A DNA stretch of 64,000 nucleotides, taken from Bacillus vallismortis. Lineage in GTDB: Bacteria; Bacillota; Bacilli; Bacillales; Bacillaceae. The stretch is taken from NCBI RefSeq assembly GCF_004116955.1, contig NZ_CP026362.1, positions 1,962,501 through 2,026,500 of the forward strand, written 5' to 3'. The translations under genes and the position numbers were made by a program. Below, piece by piece: positions 54,717 to 63,243 of the stretch. Each line of letters starts with the position of its first letter. Position 1 is the stretch's first letter. Below the pieces are notes generated by a model. That model had not been told where the DNA came from, did not search any database, and saw nothing but the letters and a program-made list of their open reading frames with translations.

Positions 54717-55594
54717 AATGGATTTTCCTGATCCAGCATATCCTTTATGACTTGAACAAAAGCTTGAACTTGCTTCAGCTCAAAGGCAGGTTCATAGCCT
54801 AATAGCCATGTGTCCCGTCCAATTGGATGCTCTTTTGTGTCTAACAGTGGCATTTTATTGACTTTATCTTCATTTTGAAGAGTAACTGACGGCAATATGG
54901 CATAACCGATTCCGTGTAGCGCCATCTGTTTACACGTTTCAATCTGATCAACCAATATCGTCTGTTTTGGCGACGTTTTAAATTTTTGATGCCACCAATG
55001 CTGAATTTCCTGAAAATAAGTACTGTCGCTTTTAAACTGGATAAACGGCCGTTCGGTATGGGCAATATCTTCGATGCAGGAAATTTCAGTGTCGACTAAA
55101 TACAGGTGATCTGTCATCAAGTAATCTTTACGGCCCTTCCACTCAGGGTTCCCTCTTATAATACCGATATGAACCTGATCCTCATATAAGCTTTTCAGCA
55201 TTTCGCTGCTCCAGCCGGTAATGAGCGAAACCTTTGCATTCGGGTACTTTTCCACATACGTCTTCAGGACTTTAGGGAGCCAATGCTGGCCGATTATTGA
55301 GGCGACAGCAAGCTTCAATGTGCCGTGAATTTCACCTTCAAGCTCATCAATATTTTCTCTAATCCTTTCCTGCTCTAACGTTGCATCATTCGCAAACTGA
55401 ATGATTTTTTCACCGGCGGGGGTTACCGTTAACCCTTTTTGAGATCGCAAAAAGATTTTAGTGCCCCACGCCTTTTCAATCGTTTGTAAGCGCTGAGATA
55501 AAGCCGGCTGAGATACAAAAAGCCGCTCCGCCGCCTTTCTCATATTTAACTCCTCAGCTAAAACTACGAGCATATGAAGCTCTTGAAGCTGCAT
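54713..55594 (-). CDS. ccpC: CcpC, LysR-type regulator of citrate-cycle genes
   Basis: 293 residues from the ATG at 55594, with AAGGAGG upstream. N-terminal LysR winged HTH (MQLQELHMLVVLAEELNMRKAAERLFVSQPALSQRLQTIE), then a periplasmic-binding-like sensor domain that in CcpC senses citrate. It represses citB (aconitase) and citZ (citrate synthase). Monocistronic. It complements SR1, pdh and fsrA as regulators of carbon flow encoded in this window. Confidence 0.94.
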   Translation of the reverse strand: MQLQELHMLVVLAEELNMRKAAERLFVSQPALSQRLQTIEKAWGTKIFLRSQKGLTVTPAGEKIIQFANDATLEQERIRENIDELEGEIHGTLKLAVASIIGQHWLPKVLKTYVEKYPNAKVSLITGWSSEMLKSLYEDQVHIGIIRGNPEWKGRKDYLMTDHLYLVDTEISCIEDIAHTERPFIQFKSDSTYFQEIQHWWHQKFKTSPKQTILVDQIETCKQMALHGIGYAILPSVTLQNEDKVNKMPLLDTKEHPIGRDTWLLGYEPAFELKQVQAFVQVIKDMLDQENPF

Positions 55595-55741
55595 GTCGTC
55601 CTCCTTTTTTATAATCAATAAGTTTTTCTTATCTCCCATTCTAATAAACTCTTCGTTTCTGATTCAAGTCCTTTTCTGGTTTAAATTATGTATGCGCTTT
55701 CTTTGTTGCTCTGCCAATATAACGTAAATAGGCCGTGAAGC

Positions 55742-56185
55742 CTACTTATTCAATGAGCGTATGTGCTTGTTTAACTCCTTTAATACCACTCTTCTCGTAA
55801 AAATCCCTTCAAACACCTGTTCATCGTTTTCCACACAGACAAATCCGTTATTAATGACCATGCTAAATCCCTTCATAATCGGATCATTTATATGGAGACG
55901 CGGAATATCTGTCAGCATGACTTCCTCAACTGTAATTTGGTCAAGCTTTTCAAACTCAATTCGCTCAAGCCCAAAAATGCTGTTCATAATCATATTTGTG
56001 CCGATTAAACCATGTAAACGATAGGAAGCATCAAGAACCGGGATAGCTGTGTATCCGGTTTTTGTCAGCACTAATAATGCGTGCTCAAGGTTATTGCCGA
56101 CTTGAACGTGCGCTACTTTGTCCGCCTCAATCATGAATTGTCCGACTGTTGCCTCAAGAAGCTGGTCTGATTGTAAGCTTATCAT
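55742..56185 (-). CDS. darB: DarB (YkuL), c-di-AMP-binding CBS-domain protein
   Basis: 147 residues made of two CBS domains (about 15-70 and 85-140): EHALLVLTKTGYTAIPVLDASYRLHGLIG and ITVEEVMLTDIPRLHINDPI ... NNGFVCVENDEQVFEGIFTRR. In B. subtilis DarB binds c-di-AMP; the apo form binds Rel and pyruvate carboxylase and alters (p)ppGpp synthesis and anaplerosis. No membrane segment. Confidence 0.92.
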   Translation of the reverse strand: MISLQSDQLLEATVGQFMIEADKVAHVQVGNNLEHALLVLTKTGYTAIPVLDASYRLHGLIGTNMIMNSIFGLERIEFEKLDQITVEEVMLTDIPRLHINDPIMKGFSMVINNGFVCVENDEQVFEGIFTRRVVLKELNKHIRSLNK

Positions 56186-56322
56186 GTTTTCGACCCCTTT
56201 TCATTTTCATCAACCATACATTCCCTATATTACAATAATATAAACTTTATCAGTATTTGTCGAAAAGTTTCCTCCAATAAAAAAGATACTCTTTTTACGA
56301 GTATCAATTATAGGGCATTACA

Positions 56323-56520
56323 TTAATTTTCAAATCGAAATCGGTCGTATAGTGTTACAAGTTTTTTGTAGGTGGTTCCATCAACGTTTTTGGTTCCTGT
56401 CTCTATATCGTTGATTTCACTGCTCAAAAGCTCGATAGCATACTCATGGTTGATCAGGATATTCAGCAGAAGTTTTTGTTCTTCTTCTGTAAATCGTTCA
56501 CCGATAAGACTCATTCGCAA
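56323..56520 (-). CDS. abbA: AbbA, anti-repressor of AbrB and Abh
   Basis: 65 residues (MRMSLIGERFTEEEQKLLLN ... LYDRFRFEN), acidic and helical. AbbA is a dimeric DNA-mimic protein that binds AbrB and Abh and displaces them from DNA; Spo0A~P activates it. The DNA-mimic acidic helix fits ELLSSEINDIETG. One of its targets, Abh, is also encoded in this window. Confidence 0.93.
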   Translation of the reverse strand: MRMSLIGERFTEEEQKLLLNILINHEYAIELLSSEINDIETGTKNVDGTTYKKLVTLYDRFRFEN

Positions 56521-56653
56521 TCAGGCCCCCTGTTTTATACTGAATACCTCTGAAAGCAAGTCAACTTACTTTCAGCTCTACCGCTAGAATAAGTAATCAG
56601 AAAACAAACGTCAACCGCATAATTCGACATTTCCCTTGGCTTTTCAGCCGGAA

Positions 56654-57172
56654 TTATTTTGTAAAACGATTTGCATAGCTGAAGGCAGTGTATGAATCCG
56701 GTTTTATTTTCGCCTCTATCCCCATGGAAGTAATACGGCCTGTCATTTCTTGAATCAGTTCTTTTGTAAGCCCTTTTTTTCCAATATCCAAGTGAACCTC
56801 AAAGGTCAGATCCGCTCCCTCACCGGTAAAGGGCAGGAGCAGATCTGTGATATCCATTAAGTGTCCATCCAGAATATAAGCGGCTATTTCCTGGCTGTAC
56901 GCCGTTTCTAACGAAATCTTCTCCCGAAGGCTATGTATGGGTCTGTCGACTGTATGATTTTTCAAACAGCCCCAAGCTCCCTTGCCTGTACGATGCAAAT
57001 GCAATGCGGTAATAAACTTGGTGTAATCGCGGTGGACCTGTGAATCGGTTCCGATAGATAACACATAGAAGGAACGGGGGTCCTTTCGAACAAAGGCTTT
57101 AAGCCGTTCCATCACATCTTGAAAGGTCATCTGTGCTTCTGAGAGATTATAAAACAGAAAAGAATCAGCCAT
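56654..57172 (-). CDS. ykuK: YkuK, RNase H-like (DUF458) family protein
   Basis: 172 residues from the ATG at 57172 (MADSFLFYNLSEAQMTFQDV). DUF458/RNase_H_2-like core: IGTDSQVHRDYTKFITALHLHR with Asp and His, followed by LDGHLMDITDLLLPF and VHLDIGKKGLTKELIQEMTGRI. The family is common in spore formers, but no reaction is established. Same strand as ykuJ, 110 bp downstream. Confidence 0.87.
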   Translation of the reverse strand: MADSFLFYNLSEAQMTFQDVMERLKAFVRKDPRSFYVLSIGTDSQVHRDYTKFITALHLHRTGKGAWGCLKNHTVDRPIHSLREKISLETAYSQEIAAYILDGHLMDITDLLLPFTGEGADLTFEVHLDIGKKGLTKELIQEMTGRITSMGIEAKIKPDSYTAFSYANRFTK

Positions 57173-57282
57173 GCCGACACTCCTTTTCAAGGATTTACAA
57201 CCATGAAACAAGTATGTTCCTTATCGTTTATTACGATTACTTTTTACAGAAGCGGGAGCTTGTTCCCCTTATTTCAGGAACC

Positions 57283-57522
57283 TTACTGAAGAAGTTCAAA
57301 GATTTCGATGGAAACCATGTCGATATTATCAAACGGATATGTGTTAGGTTTTTCACCTTTTTGGAAAACTGTCAGCTCAAACGTTTGATTTTTTTCGAAA
57401 TATTTTACACTGCATATTTTCTCACCATTTACTTCGAAATAACGCTGCATTGGCTCGTTAGCCGCTTCCGCTGTTTCTTGCAGACTTTGCAGCCGTGTGA
57501 TGATACCCATTAATTGTGACAT
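57283..57522 (-). CDS. ykuJ: YkuJ, DUF1797 protein
   Basis: 79 residues (MSQLMGIITRLQSLQETAEA ...). A small alpha/beta protein with a solved fold but unknown function. Highly charged, no membrane segment. Monocistronic or with ykuK. Confidence 0.88.
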   Translation of the reverse strand: MSQLMGIITRLQSLQETAEAANEPMQRYFEVNGEKICSVKYFEKNQTFELTVFQKGEKPNTYPFDNIDMVSIEIFELLQ

Positions 57523-57966
57523 TCTAAAAAAAGACTCCTTTCAAAAAGCAACTTCAAATCAACAAGTATTTATTATAATACAAGTTCTATTGAGCATCAT
57601 ACCATAAAGTCGGACAGGATGGCATTTTCCCTGCTGAATTTAAGAAAAGAAAAAAAGTGAAAAAATGATTTTTTATTAGTTTGAGGCTTTTTTTTGAATG
57701 TCATGCACACATTAATGATTTTTTTAATATGCCCGCAGCGTCAAGAAGGCTTTTTTACTAATTCATCAAAATTTTCTTTTGAAATTTTGCAATATGTAAT
57801 GATTCAGGAGTGAACATCTCGCCGCATTTGCCGACTAATATCTCTTACACCGCCATGCAGCATTGGTACGGGGTTCAGGCGCTGAATGTCTATTTTTGTT
57901 CCTCCCAGTGTTCAATGTTTTCCCCTAGTTAGGTTTATTGTTTTATTGATTGTCTTATGCTTTGGC
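57523..57966. other. Non-coding stretch between ykuJ and fsrA with nothing supported
   Basis: About 440 bp without a convincing frame on either strand. It contains T-rich runs, an AAATTTTC/GAAATTT-type imperfect repeat near 57764-57793, and a more G+C-rich segment at about 57805-57890. I recognise no gene, RNA or mobile element. Confidence 0.4.
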
Positions 57967-58057
57967 AAAATAAAAAACTTGGCGGGGGTAGCGCCAAGTT
58001 TTTTCGGATCTTGATCTGATAGAGGGGTTGGGGAACAGAGAGTAGGTATCTCTCTAT
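57967..58057 (-). ncRNA. fsrA: FsrA, Fur-regulated small RNA
   Basis: FsrA is the iron-sparing sRNA of B. subtilis, encoded between ykuI and ykuJ, as here. On the minus strand the predicted transcript begins near 58057 (ATAGAGAGATACC), forms a first hairpin with ACTCTCTG, then exposes C-rich single strands (CCCCAACCCC at about 58028-58039), and ends in a strong terminator, AACTTGGCG - CTACCCC - CGCCAAGTT followed by six T (57967-58005). The C-rich loops pair with G-rich ribosome binding sites of iron-using targets (for example sdhCAB, citB), helped by FbpABC. Length about 90 nt. Confidence 0.9.
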
Positions 58058-58063
58058 AATTAA

Positions 58064-58092
58064 ATGATAATGATTATCAATATCAATGTCAA
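58064..58092 (-). promoter_or_regulatory. fsrA promoter with consensus Fur box
   Basis: Minus strand TTGACA (58087-58092), 17-nt spacer, TATCAT (58064-58069). TGATAATGATTATCA at 58065-58079 matches the Fur consensus exactly and covers the -10 and spacer. Confidence 0.9.
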
Positions 58093-58142
58093 TCGTTTTT
58101 TAACATTTTTTCAATTATTAAAAAAAACGGCCTTTCAGCCGC

Positions 58143-59366
58143 TTAAATCAATCCATCCTGCTCATATAAATAAGAGTAAGGCAAGTCTATAAATAAATAC
58201 ATCTGATCATCCATCGGATACGAAAACGTTCTGATCATTTCACCAGTTTCCAAATCGCTGTACAAATCACTGAAAAACCCTTTTCTGAGGTTTCTCATTC
58301 TCATGATATTCTCCAAAAAATAAGGACGCCAACTCCAATTCTTTTCCGCGTATTCCGGCTGGTAAATCCACTCTCCATCCTGTTTAAACACATTTCCCGT
58401 CAGCTGGTCGCCTTCTTCATCACACATGTAAATTCTAAAGCTGCAATCTGTCAGCTCTTTTGCGAGTTTTTTTATAAAGTCATCATCAGAAGACAAGTTG
58501 TTTTTTCTTAAAGATGTCACAGCTTGATGGACTCGTTTGTAAAACTGTTCGGAGTGCTCATAGACGGTTTCAAGCTTCTTTTTCTCATGTGTGATAAATT
58601 GGTGAAACTCAGCTTTAAGTCTTTGCTTCAATACATCTCTCTGTGGAAACGTTTCAGAAGGAGACAACAAGTAATACCCCTGAAAATAGCGGCCGCCGTT
58701 TCTCCAAGCGTATTGAAGCTGGAAGTTCGCCTCAATATCTTCATACAGCAGTGCTGCACCGATTTTTCTCGCTAATAAAGATATGCTGTACAGCACATGC
58801 TCATATGATGGTGACGGCTGTGATATTTTCAGCGCCTGCAAATCGATTTTTAACAGATCTGGTGAAAGCAGTGCGATTCTGTCCAGGTTGCTGCTTTCTT
58901 TCCCGATGTTATCAACTGCGATTTTAATTCCGTATGTACGATAGTAGGCAAGCATATGGTAGAGCTGCTCAATATCCCCTTCAAAATTGTGCTCCGTAAT
59001 TTCAAGCACAAAACGATGAAGTTCGATTCCCTTTGCTTCATACTCTTTCAGAAGCTCCAGAAAGCTTTCACCATGATCAAGCATCAGCAGATTGGCGTCC
59101 TGATTCATAAAAATCAGCAGATCAGAATCAGCCTCTAAAAAGCGGTCAAGAGCTTGGCGGATAATTCTGTTATCCACCTCTAATTTATATTCTTCGGGTA
59201 TCCCCGCGTCTAAAAAAAAGGGCCCGAGACTTTGGATTTCTGAATCTGCCATTATACGCCCAAGCACCTCATACCCAACGATTTTCTGCTCCTCAGCACT
59301 GAAAATCGCTTGGTAATATGGAAGGACATCATCAATGTTCGTTAAAATATCAAGTGGATCCAACAT
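58143..59366 (-). CDS. ykuI: YkuI, degenerate EAL-domain c-di-GMP-binding protein
   Basis: 407 residues. N-terminal EAL domain (about 1-250) in which the name motif reads YEVLGR rather than EALLR; ITEHNFEG, VDNIG and KIDLQALK correspond to other EAL motifs, some weakened (VDNIG for DDFG). A helical linker and a PAS-like C-terminal domain (YKUI_C, about 265-400) follow. In B. subtilis it binds c-di-GMP without measurable hydrolysis and influences exopolysaccharide production. It lies 63 bp behind fadH with no terminator between. Confidence 0.92.
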   Translation of the reverse strand: MLDPLDILTNIDDVLPYYQAIFSAEEQKIVGYEVLGRIMADSEIQSLGPFFLDAGIPEEYKLEVDNRIIRQALDRFLEADSDLLIFMNQDANLLMLDHGESFLELLKEYEAKGIELHRFVLEITEHNFEGDIEQLYHMLAYYRTYGIKIAVDNIGKESSNLDRIALLSPDLLKIDLQALKISQPSPSYEHVLYSISLLARKIGAALLYEDIEANFQLQYAWRNGGRYFQGYYLLSPSETFPQRDVLKQRLKAEFHQFITHEKKKLETVYEHSEQFYKRVHQAVTSLRKNNLSSDDDFIKKLAKELTDCSFRIYMCDEEGDQLTGNVFKQDGEWIYQPEYAEKNWSWRPYFLENIMRMRNLRKGFFSDLYSDLETGEMIRTFSYPMDDQMYLFIDLPYSYLYEQDGLI

Positions 59367-59429
59367 GTTATCACCTGCTTCTCTATCTTTGTCTGATTAT
59401 ACCACATTGAATCCAAAGTTTAATATGCT

Positions 59430-60194
59430 TTAAAATGGATAAGGATTGAGCCATTGCCCCCCATCTAGAGTGACACATTCCCCATTCATATAGGAAGCTT
59501 CATCAGAAAGCATAAACGCGGCTAAAGATGCGATTTCCTCCGGTGTGCCGAGCCGGCCGAGCGGCACACTGTTCAGCGTTCGGGCTCTCGCTTTTTCTGA
59601 TTCAAATAGTTTCTCCGCACCGCCTGTTCGTTCAATTGGGCCGGGTGCAATCGCGTTTGTGCGAATGCCGTATTGGCTCCCCCACTCCACGGCCAGCGTT
59701 CTTGTCAATGACAATACCCCTGCTTTCGCTGCAGCGGAATGGACGACCCCCGCTCCCGCTCCCCAAGCGTATGTGGCGGCCATATTTAAAATGACGCCCT
59801 GCTTCTGCTTCTCGATCCAATGTCTGGCTGCAGCTTGGCTGCAAAAAAATGTGCCGTTTAAGACAATCTCAATTACGGCTTTCCATCCATTGGGCGTCAG
59901 CTTTTCTGCCGGGCAAATAAAGTTTCCGGCCGCATTGTTGATCAACGCATCAAGCCGCCCAAATGCTTTTATCGCTTCTGTCATCATGTCAGAAGCGGCG
60001 GAATCAGAACGGACATCCATTTGAAAACAGGCGACCTGTCCCTCAAAGGTTTCAATGTCTCGTTTCGTTTCTGCGAGTGCTTCCTCGTTCCTCCCTGTCA
60101 CCATAACGTACCAGCCTAATTCAGCCTGTCTTTTTGCCATTGCTTTTCCCATGCCGCTTGACCCGCCGGTAATAACAACCGCCTTTTTTTCCAT
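59430..60194 (-). CDS. fadH: FadH (YkuF), 2,4-dienoyl-CoA reductase, SDR family
   Basis: 254 residues. Short-chain dehydrogenase: cofactor loop ITGGSSGMGKAMAKRQAE (about 9-26, TGxxxGxG), NNAAGNF, then the region where a classical SDR has a Ser-Tyr-Lys triad shows MAATYAWGAGAGVVHSAAAKAGV, so the Tyr is replaced or shifted (VHSAAAKAG), as in decr-type reductases. It reduces 2,4-dienoyl-CoA in unsaturated fatty acid degradation. A FadR-type operator lies just upstream. Confidence 0.9.
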   Translation of the reverse strand: MEKKAVVITGGSSGMGKAMAKRQAELGWYVMVTGRNEEALAETKRDIETFEGQVACFQMDVRSDSAASDMMTEAIKAFGRLDALINNAAGNFICPAEKLTPNGWKAVIEIVLNGTFFCSQAAARHWIEKQKQGVILNMAATYAWGAGAGVVHSAAAKAGVLSLTRTLAVEWGSQYGIRTNAIAPGPIERTGGAEKLFESEKARARTLNSVPLGRLGTPEEIASLAAFMLSDEASYMNGECVTLDGGQWLNPYPF

Positions 60195-60212
60195 GATTTC
60201 TCCCCCTTGTTA

Positions 60213-60230
60213 TGAATGAGTATTCATTCA
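60213..60230. promoter_or_regulatory. FadR (YsiA) operator upstream of fadH
   Basis: TGAATGAGTATTCATTCA: 8-bp near-perfect inverted repeat matching the TGAATGAnTAnTCATTCA FadR consensus, 19-36 bp before the fadH start. Long-chain acyl-CoA relieves FadR repression. Confidence 0.85.
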
Positions 60231-60337
60231 ATTTTATTCTATCATGATATGCCGGCTTTTGTCAGTACATGCTGATATGAGATTTTTTCAAGATACAGAT
60301 GATATAATAGAAAAACTCTATTAAAGGTTGGTTTGAA

Positions 60338-61198
60338 ATGAAAAAGATGTCCAGAAGGCAATTTCTAAAAGGAACGTTCGGGGCTCTTGCTGCAGGAGCT
60401 TTAGCGGCCGGCGGCGGATACGGCTATGCCAGATATCTGGAGCCGCATATGATCGAGACAACCGAACACACAATCAAAAGCTCTCTCATCCCGCACGGAT
60501 TTGACGGTTTCAAAATCGTGCAGTTTAGTGATACACACTTGAGTGATTCTTTTACTCTTGAAGATTTAAAGACTGTTATCCAGTCAATTCATGAATCTAA
60601 ACCTGATCTCATTGTGTTTACAGGTGATATCATCGATAATCCTGATACGTACCAGCAACATCAGGCAGTCATTCCATTATTGAGAAAACTATACGCGCCC
60701 TTTGGCAAGTTTTGTGTTTACGGCAATCATGATCACGGAGGCTATGGAACTGCCGTTTACAAAAGCCTGATGACGGCCGGCGGTTTTACGGTATACCGCA
60801 ATGGCTATCAAACATTGTCGCTTGCAGATGGCAGCAAAATCGAGATTGCATCACTTGATGACTTAATGCTAGGAAGCCCGGACTATGAAGGCATCCTTTC
60901 AAGGCTAAGTGACAGACTTTTTTCTATTCTGCTCGTCCATGAGCCTGATGCAGCGTTAAAAACAACAGGCTATCCGGTGAACCTTCAGCTTTCCGGCCAT
61001 ACACACGGCGGCCAGATTCAGCTTCCTTTTTACGGGCCGATTATTACACCTCCTTATGGAAAGGTCTACACAGAGGGAATGTATCAGACAGGCAGCACCC
61101 ATATTTACGTGAACCGCGGCCTCGGGATGACCAGATTGCCTTTGCGGTTTCTGGCCAAGCCTGAAATCTCTGTCTTTACCTTAAAAAGCGCAAATTAA
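60338..61198 (+). CDS. ykuE: YkuE, Tat-exported metallophosphoesterase
   Basis: 286 residues. The N-terminus MKKMSRRQFLKGTFGALAAG is a twin-arginine signal (SRRQFLK) followed by a hydrophobic Ala/Gly core. Metallophosphatase motifs follow: QFSDTHL (DxH), FTGDIIDN (GDxxD), YGNHDHGG (GNHD/E), LVHEP and GHTHGGQIQ. In B. subtilis it is exported by TatAyCy and held to the cell wall. The substrate is unknown. Divergent from fadH. Confidence 0.93.
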   Translation: MKKMSRRQFLKGTFGALAAGALAAGGGYGYARYLEPHMIETTEHTIKSSLIPHGFDGFKIVQFSDTHLSDSFTLEDLKTVIQSIHESKPDLIVFTGDIIDNPDTYQQHQAVIPLLRKLYAPFGKFCVYGNHDHGGYGTAVYKSLMTAGGFTVYRNGYQTLSLADGSKIEIASLDDLMLGSPDYEGILSRLSDRLFSILLVHEPDAALKTTGYPVNLQLSGHTHGGQIQLPFYGPIITPPYGKVYTEGMYQTGSTHIYVNRGLGMTRLPLRFLAKPEISVFTLKSAN

Positions 61199-61255
61199 TG
61201 TAGCAGGATGGGCTCCTCATCAATACTTATAAGTAAAAAAGAGAGGATGAGGAAA

Positions 61256-61750
61256 CTGCTTACGTACCAGGTAAAGCAAGGTGAAACACTAAGCAGCATC
61301 GCGGCTGATTTCAGAATCAGCACCGCTTCATTACTCAATGCTAATCCGTCACTGCAGGCAGGGCTCACTGCGGGACAGTCCATTGTCATCCCCGGCCTCC
61401 CGGACCCTAATACGATTCCGTATCATATCTCAGTCTCAATCGGCGCGAAGACCCTTACGCTGTTCCAGAATAATCGAATAATGAAGACCTATCCGATTGC
61501 GGTCGGCAAAATACTGACCCAAACGCCGACTGGAGAATTTTATATTATTAACCGCCAGCGCAATCCCGGCGGCCCATTCGGCGCTTATTGGCTAAGCCTT
61601 TCTAAGCAACACTACGGAATACACGGGACGAATAATCCTTCTTCGATTGGCAAGGCTGTCTCTAAAGGCTGCATTCGTATGCATAACAAAGATGTGATCG
61701 AACTCGCTTCAATTGTGCCAAACGGAACAAGAGTCATGATTAACCGGTAA
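61256..61750 (+). CDS. ykuD: YkuD, L,D-transpeptidase with LysM domain
   Basis: 164 residues if it starts at the CTG 61256 ([20 protein letters not shown]), the length of the protein of known structure; GAGAGG lies 9 nt before it. ATGs at 61247 and 61208 are in frame but too close to their possible ribosome sites. LysM domain (about 2-48), then the YkuD catalytic domain with [20 protein letters not shown] and CIRM: catalytic Cys in [11 protein letters not shown] with partner His. It forms 3-3 peptidoglycan cross-links, mainly in spores. Nine nt behind ykuE. Confidence 0.9.
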   Translation: MLTYQVKQGETLSSIAADFRISTASLLNANPSLQAGLTAGQSIVIPGLPDPNTIPYHISVSIGAKTLTLFQNNRIMKTYPIAVGKILTQTPTGEFYIINRQRNPGGPFGAYWLSLSKQHYGIHGTNNPSSIGKAVSKGCIRMHNKDVIELASIVPNGTRVMINR

Positions 61751-61825
61751 TGTTTTCTTATTTGTTTCAAAAACAGGCGGTTTATAATATGATAAAGTGG
61801 GACCTTTAGGGTAAGGAGCGTTTTT

Positions 61826-63118
61826 ATGGATATATTTAAAAATCGTAATTTTGTTCGTCTATTTTTCGCAGCACTCGCTTCTCAAATGGGGACGACAGTA
61901 GGCAACATGGCATTTGCTTTTTTCTTGCTGGACCGCTTCAGCAGCCAGCCTTCATATACGACCTTGGCGGAGCTGATGTATTCTCTTCCGACCGTATTTG
62001 TATTTCTGATCGTGGGAGTCGTCGCGGACCGGTTTGACAGAAAAAAGGTGGCGGAAAACTGCGATTGGATTAGAGCAGGTCTGACTGTCGTCCTTTTTTT
62101 CACTTTATTTACCGGCAATATTCCTCTTGTTTTCTGTATTTTATTTGTCAGAAGCGCTGTCACGAAGTTTTTCTTTCCGGCAGAAAACAGTTTGGTACAA
62201 GCCATCCTGCCAAAGGAGCATTATGCCAAAGCAGCTGGGCTTAATCAGATGCTCTTTAGTATTTTTATGGTGTTCGGAGTCGGAATAGGTGCTTTTATGT
62301 ACAACACAATCGGAATTGAAGGCGCCATTATTCTCGATTTTGTCAGCTTTATCATTTCCGGGCTGCTGATCCGCAGTTGCCGAATTCCAAAGGAAGCCCG
62401 ACAGCCAAATGGCGCATTCAGCTGGAGAAAAGCCTCTGTTAAAGATTCAATAAATGATTTTAGAGAAGGCATTCTCTATATATCAAAAAACAAACTGCTG
62501 GCATCCCTGATTTTCGGCTTCTTCATTTTTGGATTTGTCAACGGGGGATTCGCCGTATTGCCGATGTTTACAATGAAATATGGATTGGCGCCCGACCGTT
62601 ATGAATGGCATACGTCTGTATTTACGATCGCACTCGGTTTTGGGCTGCTGGCGGGAAGTGTTCTCGGCACGATCATCTCAAAAAAAGTGAAACCCCATTT
62701 TTTAATGTCGATACCGATTTTTATCGCAGGTTTGCTGATTTTTGTCCTCGGCTACACAAATGTGTTATGGGTATATTACGCGGCAGCATTTGTCCTCGGA
62801 ATGTGCATCGGACCGGTCAACATTGCGATCGGAGGCTGGATGCCAAAGATTGTTCACCCTAAGCTGATGGGACGTGTAAGCGGGTTGCAGGACCCTTTTA
62901 TGATGTTTGCACAGTCACTGACACTCGGCTTAGTTGCGCTGTTATTCCCTAAATTTGTTTCAAACATTGATTATCTTTATTACGGCATGGGCGTTATCAC
63001 CCTGCTTGTTTTTATTTTTTATTTTGTTGCACTGCCAAAATACAGTGCACAGGCTGTGGAAGTCAATGTTCAGGAAGTCTTTCAAGAGCAGCCCAAAAAG
63101 AAAGTAAAATCTGTATAA
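61826..63118 (+). CDS. ykuC: YkuC, major facilitator superfamily transporter
   Basis: 430 residues with about twelve membrane helices in two bundles and a central cytoplasmic loop (RSCRIPKEARQPNGAFSWRK). The loop 2-3 MFS motif appears as GVVADRFDRKKV (about 63-74). It resembles macrolide-efflux-type (MefA-like) permeases, but no substrate is established. TAAGGAG precedes the ATG. Confidence 0.9.
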   Translation: MDIFKNRNFVRLFFAALASQMGTTVGNMAFAFFLLDRFSSQPSYTTLAELMYSLPTVFVFLIVGVVADRFDRKKVAENCDWIRAGLTVVLFFTLFTGNIPLVFCILFVRSAVTKFFFPAENSLVQAILPKEHYAKAAGLNQMLFSIFMVFGVGIGAFMYNTIGIEGAIILDFVSFIISGLLIRSCRIPKEARQPNGAFSWRKASVKDSINDFREGILYISKNKLLASLIFGFFIFGFVNGGFAVLPMFTMKYGLAPDRYEWHTSVFTIALGFGLLAGSVLGTIISKKVKPHFLMSIPIFIAGLLIFVLGYTNVLWVYYAAAFVLGMCIGPVNIAIGGWMPKIVHPKLMGRVSGLQDPFMMFAQSLTLGLVALLFPKFVSNIDYLYYGMGVITLLVFIFYFVALPKYSAQAVEVNVQEVFQEQPKKKVKSV

Positions 63119-63126
63119 TTTAAGTT

Positions 63127-63165
63127 GTTAATGCGCTTTTTTTCTCAGAAAAAAGCGCATTTTCA
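63127..63165 (+). terminator. Terminator of ykuC
   Basis: AATGCGCTTTTTT - CTC - AGAAAAAAGCGCATT; 13-bp stem with T tail. Confidence 0.8.
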
Positions 63166-63243
63166 CATTCAATATTTGCATTTCAACTTTAAAAAAGTAT
63201 AATCTAATCATATAGAATTTGATAAGAGCAAAGGAGAGAAATA

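Noticed and set aside
59545..60024. 159-codon plus-strand frame inside fadH
   Set aside because: Shadow of the fadH coding strand, low-complexity Ser/Pro/Ala composition, no initiation signals.
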